From Microcoleus asticus IPMA8 (GTDB lineage Bacteria > Cyanobacteriota > Cyanobacteriia > Cyanobacteriales > Microcoleaceae), in NCBI RefSeq assembly GCF_013179805.1, contig NZ_SRRZ01000003.1:42046-106045 (forward strand): DNA of 64,000 nucleotides, in the 5' to 3' direction. How positions within the stretch are numbered: the stretch's first letter is position 1; every line of letters starts with the position of its first letter. This document shows positions 8,401 to 18,700 of the stretch, in pieces. The notes beneath the pieces were generated by a model. That model did not search any database, had not been told where the DNA came from, and saw nothing but the letters and a program-made list of their open reading frames with translations. A program made the position numbers and the translations under genes.

Positions 8401-9850
8401 CGTAGCCGACAAATACTGCGAAAACTGCGGCGATGTCGCCCCAGTCATGTCAGCTACAGCCTACGTCTTTTCCTACCTGCAATCCGGTGTCAGCAAACAG
8501 GCTATTCAAAAACTCGAAGAAATCGAAAAACTCTGCTACGAAAAGGTGGAAAGCTTTAGCGTAATCGAACTAAAACTGCTCTACGAAATATTCCTGTTTG
8601 CAGTTTCTCACCTGCGAGACAACCGCGAAAAAAATGCCAGTTTCTACAGACTAATTGCCAAAGAATACTACAAAAAAGCCGTCCCGCTGCGGCAACAAAT
8701 TAACAGAATCAAGCCAGCCACTTACCAAATCAAACAACAGCCTTTAAAAATCGGCTTTCTTTCCAAACACTTCCGCCGCCACTCGGTAGGCTGGTGCAGC
8801 GAAGCTTTAATCCGCGAATTAAGCCGCATTACCCCCCACGTTCACCTTTACGTCACCGGGAAACTCAATCGAGATGAAGTTACGCAGCGGTTTGAAGAAA
8901 TGGCGGGCAAGTTTTACTGGCCTAAAAAATATCCAAACGGCTTTGCTGATGGCGGCGAAATCTTTGCCGAAGTAGCGCAAGACAACTTGGATGTTTTGAT
9001 AGACTTAGACTCTATGACAGTGCCAACAAATGTCGAAGTCTTATACCAATATCCTGCGGGAATTTGCGTTTCTTGGCTAGGATTCGACGCACCATACATT
9101 TCAGATAATCACTACTTTCTGTGCGACGAACACACTCACCCCCCTGGTGTTGAAAAAAATTACTTAGAACAATTAGTGAGATTGCCTGTTTGTTCGGTAG
9201 CAATTGGCGAACTGCAAAGCATTCCTGTGAACCGAGAGGCGATTAGAAATGCTCTCGGAATTGGCTTGGATCAAATGACTTATCTGTGTGTAGCGCCAGG
9301 GAGAAAAACCAATCCCGAAATGGTACGAGCTCAAGTTAAAATCCTTAAGGAAGTACCAGAGAGTTTGTTAATCCGCAAAGGTCAAGGCGACCCCGATGTT
9401 ATTCACAGCACTTACCGCGAAGAATGCGAAATTCAGGGAGTAGATTTTGCTCGGATTAAGTTTATAGGGCAAACCAGAAGTGAGGAAGAACACCGGGCTA
9501 TTTATTATGTAGCCGACGTGCTTTTAGATTCCTATCCTTACAACGGGGGAACTCACAATTTAGAGGCTTTGTGGGCGAATTTGCCAGTGGTAACTCGATC
9601 TGGCGACCAATATCTTTCGCGGATGGGTTACGCTTTTATGAAAAGTGCAAATCTTGATGTTGGTGCGGCTTGGAGTTGGGAGGAATACACGCAGTGGGGA
9701 GTTAAGTTTGGCCGCGATGCGGGTTTGAGAAATGCGGTGAAAGAGCATTTAGTAAAATCTAAACAGCCAGAATATCTCGCCCCTTTATGGAATCCTAAAA
9801 AGTTGGCTGAGGATATGTATGAGGTGTTTCAAAAACTGTTAGCTAAATAG
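5402..9850 (+). CDS. GT4-like glycosyltransferase / TPR / OGT (SPINDLY)-like fusion protein
   Basis: A 1482-residue soluble protein. Residues 1-390 resemble a GT4-type glycosyltransferase (GGTQSAICYLAEAL near the start; SSIAVMEAMASGCRIVTSE as the nucleotide-sugar motif). Residues 413-587 and 673-987 hold about fourteen TPRs split by a non-repetitive linker. Residues ~1110-1482 match the O-GlcNAc transferase/SPINDLY family (GT41). H1127, K1302 and D1376 align with the human OGT residues H498, K842 and D925 (my alignment by eye). D1376 lies in LLDSYPYNGGTHNLEALW. The ATG at 5402 is chosen because the GT fold starts there; the frame is open further upstream. Probably glycosylates proteins or surface glycans; donor and acceptor unknown. 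Confidence 0.88.
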   Translation: MKIGFLDTYTWDYNIETPYCKPLGGTQSAICYLAEALAAQGNEVFLLNNTSESGMSRGVDCRRRVGDKSNLELLRTLDFLVIVNVVGKALEVKPLLGHRTKLILWIHNEPGFVFLENLKNEQEINACDAFVFVSDWQREQFHRRFGIDSNRSCVLKNAIAPCFANIFADNISILSYKSRPPILAYTSTPFRGLDILLKVFPEIRQAVPGTRLKVFSSMKVHQIDDNDNQLFFGQLYRQCQETEGVEYVGSVPQPELVRQLRSVAVLAYPNTYLETSSIAVMEAMASGCRIVTSELAALPETTAGFARLVSMSGVENFASITNWKRAGKPDWEGYTRRFLEAIVGVLNEGTGAGGATAENHLRQQVEYINRGCTWSVRSRQWVEWLNSITVQPVRMAEQMITDSLVDLEAAQAYFVKGNRLKDAGRLDEAIADYKKALEFNGEDVESHKKLAEVYVLQGEFESAIACCNHALKFKPNFAPAYLTMGNALHAQDKLEMAIKAYLQALEIQPRFAEASANLGSMYYKLGQLEQAANYYQKALAINPKLCSINLMLGSVLQQQGKLDTAIACYEKVLQLQPGDATAAEKLSSLISQKERETTDSKFIELETELEEQQPVSVNKDEGYGLQPSSINLPPAPTTETLNTPFTNPAEVSEQVTSLNVPDSGQVANFQEVEPYKKLAEQFLVEGKIKEAIAACQQAIKIRPDFIHAYVTLGNALQAVGKVEAAIRSYSQALELQPNFAEVRANIGSMYFKMGRLEEAIAHYQQAIALSPDLAGAHWNLGKVYQKHGNIAAAIACFKRTSELNPQLVGADFHFNLGNRLFSEGKRDEAIESYEKAIAIKPDWAEAYGNIGSARSQQGNLDAAIAYYQKAVALKPQLEVLHFNIANSFLQQNKYDEAITNYRNTLKIKPDWPEVHANLGSCFSMQGRLEEALASYQQALALKPDWAEVYCRMGHIQKQDKPLEAIANFEKAIQCNPKFSEAHQQLCDLLSHSTNLAGARNVADKYCENCGDVAPVMSATAYVFSYLQSGVSKQAIQKLEEIEKLCYEKVESFSVIELKLLYEIFLFAVSHLRDNREKNASFYRLIAKEYYKKAVPLRQQINRIKPATYQIKQQPLKIGFLSKHFRRHSVGWCSEALIRELSRITPHVHLYVTGKLNRDEVTQRFEEMAGKFYWPKKYPNGFADGGEIFAEVAQDNLDVLIDLDSMTVPTNVEVLYQYPAGICVSWLGFDAPYISDNHYFLCDEHTHPPGVEKNYLEQLVRLPVCSVAIGELQSIPVNREAIRNALGIGLDQMTYLCVAPGRKTNPEMVRAQVKILKEVPESLLIRKGQGDPDVIHSTYREECEIQGVDFARIKFIGQTRSEEEHRAIYYVADVLLDSYPYNGGTHNLEALWANLPVVTRSGDQYLSRMGYAFMKSANLDVGAAWSWEEYTQWGVKFGRDAGLRNAVKEHLVKSKQPEYLAPLWNPKKLAEDMYEVFQKLLAK

Positions 9851-10152
9851 ATTAGTCATTAGTCATTAGTCATTAGAAGGAAAAATTTCCGCATCTGCCA
9901 CTCTACTCCTCTTTCTGTGAAGTCTTGTAAAAATCTTCGTGGAAATGCGTAAAAATTCCGCGCCGAATCAGATTAATAGATAGCTAATTCATAGTACCGC
10001 GATCGCACTAACTTTATGCCAGTTAGGGCGATCGTTTTTTTAGTAATACCAGTTTCAAAAAAAGAATGCAACTGTAGACAAGCTCCAAACCAACAGCTTC
10101 ATCAGTAATTCCCAAATCTAAAATCTAAAATCTAAAATCTAAAATAACCTGA
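9851..10152. repeat. Intergenic region with two short tandem repeats
   Basis: Between convergent genes. It holds a TTAGTCA array (9851-9877) and an AAAATCT heptamer array (10114-10145). No gene or clear terminator was seen. Confidence 0.7.
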
Positions 10153-13100
10153 CTACTCACTAATCGCGATCGCCACTCGATCTCGCCCGCCAGACTTAGC
10201 TCGATAAAGTGCCTTATCCGCCGCTTCAATCAGCATTTTCGGGGAATGTTGACTTTCCGAAACGCCCGCAACTCCCAAGCTGAGAGTCACGCAATCGCTG
10301 ACAACAGACTTGATGTGGGGAATTGCCAAGGCTTTGACGCGGCTGCGGATTCCCTCAGCAACAGCCTGTGCAGCCACGATATCCGTATTTGGCAAAATTA
10401 TCCCAAATTCCTCGCCGCCGTACCTAGCAGCCAAATAGAGGCGTTCTGCAGGTGCGTTCGTGCAAGCATCCCCGATCGCCCGCGCCACTTGCTGCAAACA
10501 AGCATCCCCGGCTTGGTGGCCGTAATTGTCGTTGTAAAGTTTAAAACAGTCAATGTCGCACATAATCAAAGATAGCGGTTCCGAAGAGCTAGACTGCTCC
10601 CATTCCCCGTTTATCACCTCATCAAACCGGCGGCGGTTAGCTAATTGAGTCAGACTGTCCAAATTCGCCAACCCGTCCAACCGCTGGTTAGCAGCAGCTA
10701 ACTGTTGGTAAAGTAAAGATTGTTCGATCGCGATCGCCACTTGAGTACCCAACTGACTCAGCAAATCCATATCAAATTGCTGCCACTGGCGGGGTCCCGA
10801 ACAGTGGTGAGCAATCAGCAAACCCCACAACTTCGGCACTTGACAAGAACCGTTACCTTCCCGAGGTTCCATTCCCTGCTGGACAATCGGCACTACCAAA
10901 TTTGCCTTCACCTGACACGCCGCCAAAAAATTAAGGTGACACTCGCTCAAATTAGAAGCATGAACATCCTCTATGGCGCGAATGCGGCCCTTTAAATACT
11001 GTCCGATGTAAGTATTAGCAAAACAGCAATCGTCAATTGGCACCCCCTTCAGTGGAATCCATCCTTCTCCAACCGACTCCACCACCACATCTCCATTCCA
11101 GTCGGGTCGGAAGCGGAAAACCAGGACGCGATCGGTTGCCAAAAACTCCCGGACTTCCGCTACTGTAGTGTTGAGAATATCTTGGAGATCCAGAGAAGAA
11201 CGGATGCGCGATTGAATCTGTGCGATCAGGCGTTCCCGTTCTATTTGTTGCCGCAGCGCTACTTGGGCTTGCTTACTTTTAGTAATGTCCCGACCTTCCG
11301 GCAGCAGCAATACTATTTTGCCAGTTTCATCCGCGACCGGTTTGAGAGAAAAATCAACAATTGCCGTCCGATTTGCACCTTGAAGTTCCACTTCGTAGCG
11401 AACAAATTCACCTTTTGCCGATCGAGAAATCGCATCTTGCAACTGTTCCCGCACTTCCTCAGAATCTCCCCACCACGGCAATAGCCAAAACGGTCTATTT
11501 GCCACATCCCGCAGCTTAATTCCCGCGAAATCCAGAGAAGTTCGGTTAGCTTCCAGCAGAGTGCCGTCCGGTTTCAACAAGCTCACAAATTGGAAAGAAG
11601 AATCAAAAATTGCCCGAAAGCGCCTTTGAGAATCTCCCAACATTGCCGTCACCTTTGCGCGAGAGGTAATATCGCGGAAGCGCCACACCCTGCCAATAAT
11701 ATTTTGTCCGACTCGAATCGGCTGCGTGTAGCGCTCAAAAGTTCGGCCGTCTTTAAATTCAATAATATCGCAGCCTTCGGACTCCGCATCGCTATAAATT
11801 TCTTTAACTCTCTGCAAAAAAGCGCTCGGATCTTTAACTTGCTTAGTGAGAAATGTCAGCCTCACCGTTCTATCCATTGAGTTTCTAACTTCTTCATAAA
11901 TTCCCCACATTTGGACTAACTTTTCGTTAAAACTAATCAGTTCTCCGGCGGTAGTAACGGCGAGGATGCCGTCTGCAGTTGCTTCCAAGGTAGCGTGCAG
12001 CAGAGAGCGCGATCGCTCTAATTCTGCTGCGATTAATTTGCGTTCCGTGAGGTTTCGCACTGCTTTCACCTGCACTAAACGACCTTCCCACAATACGAAT
12101 TTGCTGCGCACATCAGCGGGAAAAGCAGTTCCGTCTCGCCTGAGAAAAATAGTTTCACAGACTGTATTGGTGGCCGCTGAAATCATTTGCGCTGCTTGTT
12201 TGTATGATTTCGGCGACAGCAGTTCCAGCAAGCTCATTCCCGCCATTTCCGCAGGTTCGTAACCGAACAGCTCGGCAAAATTGCTGCTGACGCTCAAAAT
12301 TGTGTCGCGGTCAGCCACGGCAACTGCTTCAAAATAAGCTTCGGATTCAAGCAAGCTCGGTACTACTGTATTCCTGCCATTTTCGCGGCGGGAGTAGCTG
12401 TTGCTAATTAGCTGTTTCAATTGCATATTTGCCGAGTACAAAGCGGCCATAGCTTGCCGGTACAAGGCAGTACGTTTATCGACTTTTTCTGCGAGGCGAT
12501 CGCGATATTCTCGCAGTTCTTTTTCCACTCGAATTAAATCAGTAATCTCTACTGCAAACACGATCACGCCAGCAACTTTACCTGTTTCGTCGCGGTAAGG
12601 TATTTTATCTGTCCGCACCCAGCATTTTTGACCCGAGACAGTTGGCAGCAGTTCGACTTTACCCTGTTTGGGAAGACCGGAATTGATTACTTCCAAATCT
12701 TCTAAATAATATTGCTCTGCTTCATCTGGATATATTTCATAAAAAGATTTACCTTCTAATTGAGCTGCGGGCAAACCTCTCGATGCAGCGGCAGCTTGAT
12801 TAATTCGCAGCAGGCGGCTTTCGGTATCTTTGTACCAAATCATCGCCGGCACGGAATCAAAAATAATTTGCTGTTCTTGTTGCTGCCGGCGCATTTCTGC
12901 TTCTGCTTGTTTTCTTTTAATTATTTCTTGTTGCAGTTTTTGGTTGGCTTTTTTTAGTTCAGCAGTGCGTCTTTCTACTCTTTCTTCTAGTTGGTCGTAG
13001 TATTTGGTCAGCAAGTTTTGCTGCTGTTCGCGTCGCATTGCTTCTAATTTAAAGCTTTCGCTAACTGACAAACTTGACGATACAAAATCTGCTAATATTT

Positions 13101-14124
13101 GGGTAAATTCCTGTTCTTCTTCCGTCCAATCGCCGTCAGAACCGTGGCGTTCGGCGCTGACTATTCCCGCCATTTGACCTGCCAGCACAATCGGTACGTT
13201 TAACAGGGAAGTCGTGGTGCCCCAATCGGCAAAATAAGAACCGACAAGTTCTCGCGTTCTCGGGTCATTTTCTGCTGCCACAGTTGCGATCGCACTTGCG
13301 GAGCTTAAAGCTTGAAAATATGCCGGACAGTCGGCGGCTGTGATGATTATTTGTACGGAATGGAGTTTAGTATTTTGTTCGTAAAGGTCGATGCAGTGAA
13401 GATGCGTTTTGTCTTCGCCGTACAGCCAAATACTGGCTCGATCGCAGTTGACAATACTGACAGCAGTTTCTGTTACTTCGCGGATGAATCCTTCTAGATT
13501 GTGGCGTTGTTTAAGTTGACTTTTGGCTAATTCTGCGATCGCCCAAGTTGGACTGCGCCAATTTTCTCTCTGTTTGGGTGGCACCGATAGCCTCGATGAC
13601 TGCGAAGCGGTTTTAATTTCTTCGCAAACTAACAGTACAGCCGGCAGTTGGAAATTGGCAATTGAGCGACCATTGGTATTTTCCTCTATTTTCCAGTCAA
13701 CCGCAAGCATTGCGCGCGCGGTTGCTTTTACCGCGATAATCCTGCCGTCTTTGCAAGTCAAATTACCTTCCCAACAGGCAACTTTTGGAATTGCCGTACC
13801 GTTTTCCGGCTGGGCCAATCCGGCAAATTCTGCCTGCATTTGCCCTTGCTCTTGGCAGTAAAATATGTTAAAAATTGAATGACAAATTAATTCCTGCGAT
13901 TTGTATACGAGGCGCGACTCGCCGAATTGATTGAGCGAAAAAATTCTTCCCAAAGCGTCTAGGACGAAGTAAATGCCAGGAAAATTGTCGTAGAGAGTTA
14001 GATACCAATCCTGTTCGACTTGTTGACCGTACGAAAGTTTGGCTGCCGCGAGCTCGCCCTCCGTGTCGGTTAAGTGAGAATTGTTGGTTTCTGGGTTGCT
14101 TGAATTACTTTTTTTAGCAAACAC
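10153..14124 (-). CDS. Multi-PAS/GAF diguanylate cyclase with a cyanobacteriochrome-like GAF
   Basis: 1323 residues, no membrane segments. Order: PAS (~45-170), GAF (~205-360), coiled coil (360-420), four PAS domains (~415-530, 590-695, 700-825, 830-950), a phytochrome-type GAF (965-1140) and a GGDEF domain (1150-1320). The cyclase motif is GGEEF (1236-1240), expected to make c-di-GMP from two GTP. The product-inhibition RxxD site is absent (ERLY, 1227-1230). The second GAF carries DCCF with C1034 and a Cys-His pair C1062-H1063. The 28-residue spacing equals that of the DXCF and canonical cysteines of TePixJ-type cyanobacteriochromes. Light control of c-di-GMP is therefore a reasonable inference. 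Confidence 0.9.
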   Translation of the reverse strand: MFAKKSNSSNPETNNSHLTDTEGELAAAKLSYGQQVEQDWYLTLYDNFPGIYFVLDALGRIFSLNQFGESRLVYKSQELICHSIFNIFYCQEQGQMQAEFAGLAQPENGTAIPKVACWEGNLTCKDGRIIAVKATARAMLAVDWKIEENTNGRSIANFQLPAVLLVCEEIKTASQSSRLSVPPKQRENWRSPTWAIAELAKSQLKQRHNLEGFIREVTETAVSIVNCDRASIWLYGEDKTHLHCIDLYEQNTKLHSVQIIITAADCPAYFQALSSASAIATVAAENDPRTRELVGSYFADWGTTTSLLNVPIVLAGQMAGIVSAERHGSDGDWTEEEQEFTQILADFVSSSLSVSESFKLEAMRREQQQNLLTKYYDQLEERVERRTAELKKANQKLQQEIIKRKQAEAEMRRQQQEQQIIFDSVPAMIWYKDTESRLLRINQAAAASRGLPAAQLEGKSFYEIYPDEAEQYYLEDLEVINSGLPKQGKVELLPTVSGQKCWVRTDKIPYRDETGKVAGVIVFAVEITDLIRVEKELREYRDRLAEKVDKRTALYRQAMAALYSANMQLKQLISNSYSRRENGRNTVVPSLLESEAYFEAVAVADRDTILSVSSNFAELFGYEPAEMAGMSLLELLSPKSYKQAAQMISAATNTVCETIFLRRDGTAFPADVRSKFVLWEGRLVQVKAVRNLTERKLIAAELERSRSLLHATLEATADGILAVTTAGELISFNEKLVQMWGIYEEVRNSMDRTVRLTFLTKQVKDPSAFLQRVKEIYSDAESEGCDIIEFKDGRTFERYTQPIRVGQNIIGRVWRFRDITSRAKVTAMLGDSQRRFRAIFDSSFQFVSLLKPDGTLLEANRTSLDFAGIKLRDVANRPFWLLPWWGDSEEVREQLQDAISRSAKGEFVRYEVELQGANRTAIVDFSLKPVADETGKIVLLLPEGRDITKSKQAQVALRQQIERERLIAQIQSRIRSSLDLQDILNTTVAEVREFLATDRVLVFRFRPDWNGDVVVESVGEGWIPLKGVPIDDCCFANTYIGQYLKGRIRAIEDVHASNLSECHLNFLAACQVKANLVVPIVQQGMEPREGNGSCQVPKLWGLLIAHHCSGPRQWQQFDMDLLSQLGTQVAIAIEQSLLYQQLAAANQRLDGLANLDSLTQLANRRRFDEVINGEWEQSSSSEPLSLIMCDIDCFKLYNDNYGHQAGDACLQQVARAIGDACTNAPAERLYLAARYGGEEFGIILPNTDIVAAQAVAEGIRSRVKALAIPHIKSVVSDCVTLSLGVAGVSESQHSPKMLIEAADKALYRAKSGGRDRVAIAISE

Positions 14125-14188
14125 TTTTAGCTTAACTCGACTGTAATTAATTTTACTTTCTGGAATTTAACTTTCTTGTGAAACTAAA

Positions 14189-14401
14189 TTAAACCTGTTG
14201 TTTGAAAAAAGTTACAAGTTGTAATAAATTTACAACTTGTCCAGCACCCTGCTTTTCGCTTCCCAATGCAACCACTTTGTTTGTTTGTAGTTGGTAGACC
14301 GTCTGCCGGCGATATTTCCCGCTAGTTGCAATGCCAGCAGGTTTAGCTGCAATTACCCGGTCTGTACTTTTAGCATCCCAGACAATCGAAAAAAACGGCA
14401 A
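14189..14401 (-). CDS. Possible small protein of 70 residues
   Basis: A short frame sits in the gap upstream of the diguanylate cyclase, on the same strand, 64 bases from its start. The product (beginning LPFFSIVWDAKSTDRV) has balanced, globular-looking composition with SGKYRRQTVYQL in the middle. The only early start is a TTG directly after an in-frame TGA, and there is no clear ribosome binding site. I do not recognise a family. It could be a real conserved small protein or a chance frame. Confidence 0.4.
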   Translation of the reverse strand: MPFFSIVWDAKSTDRVIAAKPAGIATSGKYRRQTVYQLQTNKVVALGSEKQGAGQVVNLLQLVTFFKQQV

Positions 14402-14420
14402 TCAATAGTTTTAAGTATAT

Positions 14421-15608
14421 ATGATAACACTCAAATACCTAGTATTGGGACTGACTTACTTGGGATTCGGTTTGGGATATTTGCCGGGACTGCGGATGAA
14501 CCGGGCGGCGGTGGCAATTGTCGGGTCAGCTTTGGCGGTGGCTTTAGGGATACTGGATCTCAAAACTGCTTGGGAGGCAATCGACCCAGGTACGATCGTT
14601 TTTTTGCTGGGAATGATGATCGTTAATTCGGCTTTGGGAGCATCGGGTTTTTTTCAACTCGCTTTGGAGTTTTTAACTCGCTTTACTCGTTCTCCTTTCG
14701 GCATTATGGTAGCCATTACTTTTGGCAGCGGCATTCTATCGGCATTTTTTCTCAACGACACTACTGCTATTTTGCTCGCCCCTTTAACACTGAGTCTTAC
14801 TCGCTCTTTGTCTCTCAATCCTATCCCTTATCTTTTGGCTTTAGCCGGAGGTACTAATTTAGGTTCGGTGGCGACTGTGAGTGGGAATCCGCAAAATATT
14901 CTCGTCGGTTCTTTTTCGGGAATTAGTTATTTAGAATTTGCCCGGTCTCTCGCACCGGTAGCTTTAATTTGTTTGCTGGTTCAAGTAGCTTGGCTGTGGT
15001 TGCTTTATCCAGAAGTGCGTTCTTGCAAATCTTTGCCGGAGGTTCCCCAAGTCCGCTATCGATTGTTCAAACCTTTACTAGCAAAAAGTTTGTGGGTGAC
15101 AGCAGGACTTTTAGTAGCTTTTTTGGCGGGAGTACCTTTAGCAGAATCTGCTTGGATTGCTGCGAGTATATTGTTAATCACTAGGCGTGTCAAGTCCGAT
15201 CGCATTTTGCAAGGCGTTGACTGGAATTTGCTAGTGATGTTTGCGGGATTGTTTGTGGTTACTAAAGCAACTCAACAACTGGGTTTGTTGGACAATTTAA
15301 CTAATTTGACTGGTACGCCGCTGAGTTTGTTGGGAGTAACAGTAATTCTTTCTAACTTAATTTCTAATGTACCGGCAGTGTTAGTTCTGCAATCGGTGAT
15401 TGTCAAAACAGATACACAAGCTTGGCTGTTGTTAGCGGCGGGTTCTACTCTAGCGGGTAATTTAACTTTGTTGGGTTCTGTGGCTAATTTAATTGTAGCT
15501 GAAGTTGCAGGAAAATCAGGCGATTATTTGACTTTTAAAGAACATTTGCGGTTCGGGCTGCCGCTGACTTTCGTTACTTTGGGAATAGCTTATTTTTGGC
15601 TCTATTAA
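14421..15608 (+). CDS. SLC13/ArsB-NhaD superfamily anion permease
   Basis: A 395-residue integral membrane protein with about ten to eleven hydrophobic helices. LNDTTAILLAPLTLSL and GGTNLGSVATVSGNPQNILVGSFSG are hallmark stretches of the ion transporter superfamily that includes ArsB, NhaD and DASS/SLC13 carriers. The second half repeats the topology (LSNLISNVPAVLVLQS, NLTLLGSVANLIVAE), as expected for inverted-repeat transporters. The substrate is unknown; arsenite, sulfate, dicarboxylates and sodium are all handled by relatives. No arsenic-resistance gene lies nearby. It converges on the alpha-mannosidase gene. Confidence 0.87.
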   Translation: MITLKYLVLGLTYLGFGLGYLPGLRMNRAAVAIVGSALAVALGILDLKTAWEAIDPGTIVFLLGMMIVNSALGASGFFQLALEFLTRFTRSPFGIMVAITFGSGILSAFFLNDTTAILLAPLTLSLTRSLSLNPIPYLLALAGGTNLGSVATVSGNPQNILVGSFSGISYLEFARSLAPVALICLLVQVAWLWLLYPEVRSCKSLPEVPQVRYRLFKPLLAKSLWVTAGLLVAFLAGVPLAESAWIAASILLITRRVKSDRILQGVDWNLLVMFAGLFVVTKATQQLGLLDNLTNLTGTPLSLLGVTVILSNLISNVPAVLVLQSVIVKTDTQAWLLLAAGSTLAGNLTLLGSVANLIVAEVAGKSGDYLTFKEHLRFGLPLTFVTLGIAYFWLY

Positions 15609-15788
15609 AAGGCGATAATTCCGGCACGATCGTGCTCATACAATTAAATTTTAGCCTCGCGCTTTTACCTGTGCCAACTGGATTTGTTTTCCATGAACCG
15701 CAGAGGGCGCAGAGGGGAGATGAGAAGAGAATAGATGAGAGGGAAAGAGGTAGGTTGAGAAATCCTTGCAGATTTCGGTATAAAGTCT

Positions 15789-18700
15789 TTAGGTTTCTGT
15801 TTGGCGCACAACTGCAAAACTCGCGATTTTCCAAGGCTCTATCTTAAATCCTCGTCCTTCGGGCAACTTTTCAGACAAATTGGCAGGCCGTTCTAACAAA
15901 TCTACTGCCTCTACAATTTCTAATCCCAAATCACTCTTGAATTCTAACACAGTCTCTTTTCCCTCGGATTCGCAACACCGCAAAATCCACACATTAGAAT
16001 CGTCTTGCGATTGTTTGAAAGCCATCAACACTAAATTTCCGGCGGACAAATCTAAGAACTTGCCAACTGCCGGCAGAGTCTTGCGGTCATTTTTCTCTAA
16101 CTTGGGTAACACCTTTACTAGCAGCGGCAAATTCAACTCGTAGCCGCGCCGAACTGTGCCCGCCTCTTGCCAATTTCCAGCATGGGGATAGACTGCACAA
16201 GTAAATTCCGAAACTCCTACATCTGCTTGTTCATCGGGCCAAGTCGAACCCCGAAGCAAAGTCAGCCGAATTCGATTCGGTTGAAGGTCGCAACCGTATT
16301 TGCAATCATTGAGCAAACTCACTCCAAAACCGTCATTGCTGATATCAGTCCAGCGCAAAATCGGCACTTCCCATTTTGCTTTTTCGGCGGGTGTTTGCGG
16401 CTTGGTTGTACGTGCGATCGCACCGCCGGGAATTTCGCAAGTTGCAAAATCTGCTTCTACATTTAACCCAAAGGCTGCTTTTACTAAAACGTGAGTTTCT
16501 TGCCAATCTGCAACTGTCTTGATTTTCAGCAGAGGCGAACCTATTTCTACTATATAATCTTGGCAAAACTCCGATTTGCCAATTTGTCGGGCTACGCGCA
16601 AACTCTGCCGTATTTCTCCCTGCTCTACCCAAGAAATATCTTTGAGTATCGGCGCAGGTAATTGATGTGTTTCATAATTTGGATCGATATTCCAAGCATC
16701 CCAATATTGACCGCTGTCTTGAAATGCTTGCAGTTGATTCCCGCCTGCTGCATTCAAGACTTCTCTGTTATTTACTTTATCCCAAATGCTGGATAAATCC
16801 CCGGTTTTTCCGTCTACTGTTGCCCGAATAAATTCATTTTCTACAACCATTTCTGCGGCTGCAAAATGCGTTTCTTGACCAGGTGTGTTTTTTTGCGCTA
16901 TACCGTATGTAAGTTCTGATAACTCTGTCTTTTTTTCAGTTTCTGGACTCGCGGACGCATTATCTACAGTTTCAGCATCTTCGCGACACAGCCAAAACAA
17001 CTGGTAGCCAACGGCGGGGAGATTATTTGCCCAGAATAACAGTGTAGATTGCGATGGGAGTCGATCGCCCCTGACAATCTGCGAAGCCAGTGGCTGTCCT
17101 GAAAAATCGTAAATTTTCCAAGCTGAATCAGCCACATCGGGAAGCGGTACGGCGACAACCTCAGAGCGCGACCAATTGAGGGTATTGAAAATCAAAATCG
17201 GTTGAGCGTCGGGCTGCGGAGGATTCGGCAGAGAAATTTGAGCCGAGATTGCATCCAAAGATTTTAGCAGGATTTCGCGACAAGTGCGATCGACCTCGGC
17301 AAAAGCTCGATTAGCATCCGCGTAAACTTGGGCGATCGCAGAACCGGGCAAAATATCGTGAAACTGGTTAAACAAAATTTGTTTCCAAGCTGATTCTAAT
17401 TCTGATTTCGGATAAACCGCTCCAGTACAAATCGTTGCCAGCGAAGACAGCAACTCCGCTTGGTAGAGCAATTCTTCGCAGCGGCGGTTTTGGCATTTTT
17501 GGTCCGCGCGAGTCGTGTAGCAACCCCGGTGGAATTCTAAGTACAGTTCGTCTTTCCAAACGGGGAGAGTGCGGGGAATAGTTTTGAGTTGTGAGATGGG
17601 AGGATTTGCATCCTTCATTGCCGACAATTTTGACAATTCTCGCGCCCGCAAATTCTCCTGATTGTCCGATTCTAGAACATCGCTTTCTGTCCTAGTTGTC
17701 GCAACTTCTGGCAAAAACTGACTCTCAATCAAAGACAAATAATCAACCGCTTTCGCAAACTCCAACTTCGGGAAAAAAGGCGACATTTTCCAGCGTTTCG
17801 CCACCTCCAACATATCACGAGTCGGGCCGCCGCCGTGGTCGCCAACCCCAGGCAACCAAAGAGCATCTTGCAAACCAGTCTTAACTTGCCAGTCAAAAGC
17901 ATAACTTGCCATTTTCACAGATTCTATACTTTCGCCAATTGGAGGAGACATCATACTAAATATTTTAGTACCGTCTAACCCTTCCCACCAAAATGCACCG
18001 TGGGGAAATTCCGTTGTATCGTTCCACCGCAACTTTTGTGTCACAAAATAATCAACTCCACCTTGCAGCAAAATCTGAGGTAATTGCCACCCAAAACCGA
18101 AAGTATCCGGTAGCCAAGCCACCCGCATCAATTCCCCAAATTTTTCTTTTGCATAACGCTGTCCGTAAAAAACTTGCCGCACCATTGATTCAGCGGAAAT
18201 CAAGTTTAAATCCGGTTCTACCCACATCCCGCCGACAACTTCCCAGCAACCCGCCGCCACCTGTTTTTTAATCGCTGCAAATAAGTCCGGCCGATGTTCT
18301 TCCATCCAAGCATAAAGCGCGGGAGTTGAATGGCAGAAAATCAAATCGGGAAATTCCGATTGCAATTTCAATACCGACTCAAAAGTTCGCTTTGCCGCTT
18401 CCCAAGTTTCCGGGACAGGCCACAGCCAAGCTAAGTCTAAATGAGCGTGACCGACCAAATAAATTTTACCTGTATATATAGATGTCCGATCGCCACTTTC
18501 TCCTATATATATAGATGTAGCTTTGCTATTTTCTCCAAGCTCTAAAACCGCATCTTTTCTTCCTCTCTCTGTAGTTTCTGCGGCCTCTGCGTTTCCCTCA
18601 TCTAAATCCCCAGAAAAAGTCCGCAGATATTCCAGTAAATTGTGCCGCAAAACCGACAGCGATCGATCGAACTTTTGGCGATCGCTCACCGCCGACCAAT

